From an uncultured Chryseobacterium sp. (GTDB lineage: Bacteria; Bacteroidota; Bacteroidia; Flavobacteriales; Weeksellaceae), in assembly GCA_913778085.1 (NCBI GenBank), contig CAJYXJ010000041.1, forward strand, positions 1 through 64,000: a stretch of DNA of 64,000 bases. Direction: 5' to 3'. Below the pieces are notes generated by a model. It was not told the origin of the DNA. It made no database searches and worked only from the letters and a program-made list of their open reading frames with translations. The translations under genes and the position numbers were made by a program. This document shows positions 63,385 through 64,000 of this stretch, piece after piece (within the stretch, counting starts at the first letter, position 1; each line of letters starts with the position of its first letter).

Positions 63385-63837
63385 TTATTTCCTGTGGTTG
63401 AGATCCGTGGCAATTTTCATGATCTCACTCATTACCTCCTTGAAAGTTTCCAGTTTCTCTGGAGAAATTTTTTCCATCACTCTTTTATTGAAATTCACCA
63501 CAACTTCTTTAGACATATTTCTGGAATTCAATCCCTTATCTGTAAGTTTGATAATTACCTCACGTTTATCGGTGGTTGTCTTTTCTTTATAAATATATCC
63601 GTTGTCTTCCAGAAGCTTAATGATTCTGGTGAGGGAAGTAGGCTCTATCGCCATTTTCGGACCGAGATTTGTACTTCTTGTTCCTTCCTTCGGATCTATT
63701 TTTAAGAGCGTAAGGGCCTGAACTGCCGTAGAATCGTGCTCCTGAGCCAATTCGGTGTACATTTTCGAGACTGCCAGCCAGGTTTGCTTTAAAATTAAAT
63801 CTACGTTTTCTATTTTTTCTTTATTGTTATCCATCAT
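63385..63837 (-). CDS. MarR family transcriptional regulator
   Basis: A 150-residue MarR winged-helix protein: dimer helix ENVDLILKQTWLAVSKMYTELA, DNA-binding core STAVQALTLLKIDP, GPKMAIEPTSLTRIIKLLEDNGYIYKEKTTTDKREVIIKLT with the wing DKRE, and a C-terminal helix. It heads the beta-oxidation cluster, so it probably represses it and responds to acyl-CoA or fatty acid, as FadR-like MarR proteins do. Two near-identical palindromic sites upstream (63869 and 63951) fit an operator pair. ATG at 63837 or the next codon are both possible starts. Confidence 0.92.
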   Translation of the reverse strand: MMDNNKEKIENVDLILKQTWLAVSKMYTELAQEHDSTAVQALTLLKIDPKEGTRSTNLGPKMAIEPTSLTRIIKLLEDNGYIYKEKTTTDKREVIIKLTDKGLNSRNMSKEVVVNFNKRVMEKISPEKLETFKEVMSEIMKIATDLNHRK

Positions 63838-63856
63838 TCTACTGAAAGGTTTTACC

Positions 63857-63864
63857 CAAATTTA
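63857..63864 (-). promoter_or_regulatory. -7 box of the marR-fad cluster
   Basis: Minus-strand TAAATTTG, 20 bases upstream of the ATG at 63837 and directly beside operator site 1. Confidence 0.55.
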
Positions 63865-63868
63865 GTAA

Positions 63869-63889
63869 ATATTATGCATGCATAGTATT
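63869..63889. promoter_or_regulatory. MarR operator candidate, site 1
   Basis: ATTATGCATGCATAGTAT at 63871-63888, containing the palindrome ATGCATGCAT, lies just upstream of the -7 box of marR where bound repressor would block RNA polymerase. Confidence 0.7.
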
Positions 63890-63950
63890 TATTTCTGTTA
63901 AAATTTGTTAATTAAATGAGAATGAGGTGGTTAAATTATATGATGTGCAT

Positions 63951-63971
63951 AATACTATGCATGCATAATAT
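63951..63971. promoter_or_regulatory. MarR operator candidate, site 2
   Basis: ATACTATGCATGCATAAT at 63952-63969 is the exact inverted copy of site 1; the match extends to 21 bases. Centres are 82 bases apart, so site 2 may serve a divergent gene beyond the window or a DNA loop. Confidence 0.7.
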
Positions 63972-63984
63972 ATGACTTATTTAA

Positions 63985-64000
63985 ATGGAAGCCCGTATTA
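63985..64000 (+). CDS. Possible start of a divergent gene, cut by the window edge
   Basis: ATG at 63985 opens MEARI and runs off the edge. With operator site 2 just upstream, a divergent gene controlled by MarR is plausible, but five codons cannot prove it. Confidence 0.2.

Overview
The window reads as a chromosomal segment of a Bacteroidota bacterium of the class Flavobacteriia, most like Chryseobacterium or a close Weeksellaceae relative. The evidence is the gene families (GLPGLI proteins, SusC/SusD pair, DUF6952, DUF922, DUF2490), the lack of Shine-Dalgarno sites, and repeated TAnnTTTG -7 promoter boxes, which in the clearest cases sit about 20 nt downstream of TTTG. Genes are dense, on both strands, and separated by strong hairpin terminators. 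I see no CRISPR array, prophage or rRNA operon.

Layout. 1-700: edge of an unidentified gene and about five copies of an AT-rich intergenic repeat. 697-2004 (minus): a peroxide-defence operon ahpC-type peroxiredoxin, thioredoxin, DUF6952, with a large palindrome between the first two genes. 2.2-9.4 kb: three GLPGLI-family secreted proteins around an M16 peptidase and an aminotransferase. 9.7-15.4 kb: rsmG, a lipoprotein, a DUF922 putative protease, an AddB-like PD-(D/E)XK nuclease, and a glutaryl-CoA dehydrogenase. 15.5-29.1 kb: a beta-glucan polysaccharide utilization locus. A sugar-type MFS permease and a Nudix-like regulator with a decayed Nudix box are transcribed leftward; SusC, SusD, a PKD surface lipoprotein, GH30, GH3, GH16 and a second GH30 run rightward. 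The enzyme set suggests beta-1,6/beta-1,3-glucan (fungal wall or laminarin type).

29.2-36.2 kb: a lipoprotein, fabI, a small LEA-like protein, a secreted YadA-head-like repeat protein, a nucleoside phosphorylase with a small partner gene that has a decayed copy of its 3' end downstream, and a SUI1 factor. 36.3-46 kb: a membrane pyrophosphatase fused to a C-terminal OmpA domain, a KAT/YbdL-type aminotransferase, an M28 peptidase, a VOC protein, endonuclease V, an HxlR regulator divergent from a DsbA-like lipoprotein, and tRNA-Arg(CCU). 46-57 kb: uvrA, an IS1595-type transposase, a possible 16-codon mini-gene, a TonB receptor with DUF2490 partner, an M48 peptidase frameshifted at an A9 tract, and an HD protein.

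57.2-64 kb (minus): a fatty-acid beta-oxidation cluster. MarR regulator, fused 3-hydroxyacyl-CoA dehydrogenase/enoyl-CoA hydratase, thiolase and acyl-CoA dehydrogenase form one pathway, interrupted by a REP-associated tyrosine transposase bracketed by its own REP-like hairpins. A pair of near-identical palindromic sites upstream of marR is a strong operator candidate.

The items I rate most worth following are the pyrophosphatase-OmpA fusion, the twin MarR operators, the RAYT/REP unit, the homopolymer frameshift in the M48 gene and the terminator-capped mini-ORF at 51 kb. I found no clearly new multi-gene defence or mobile system.
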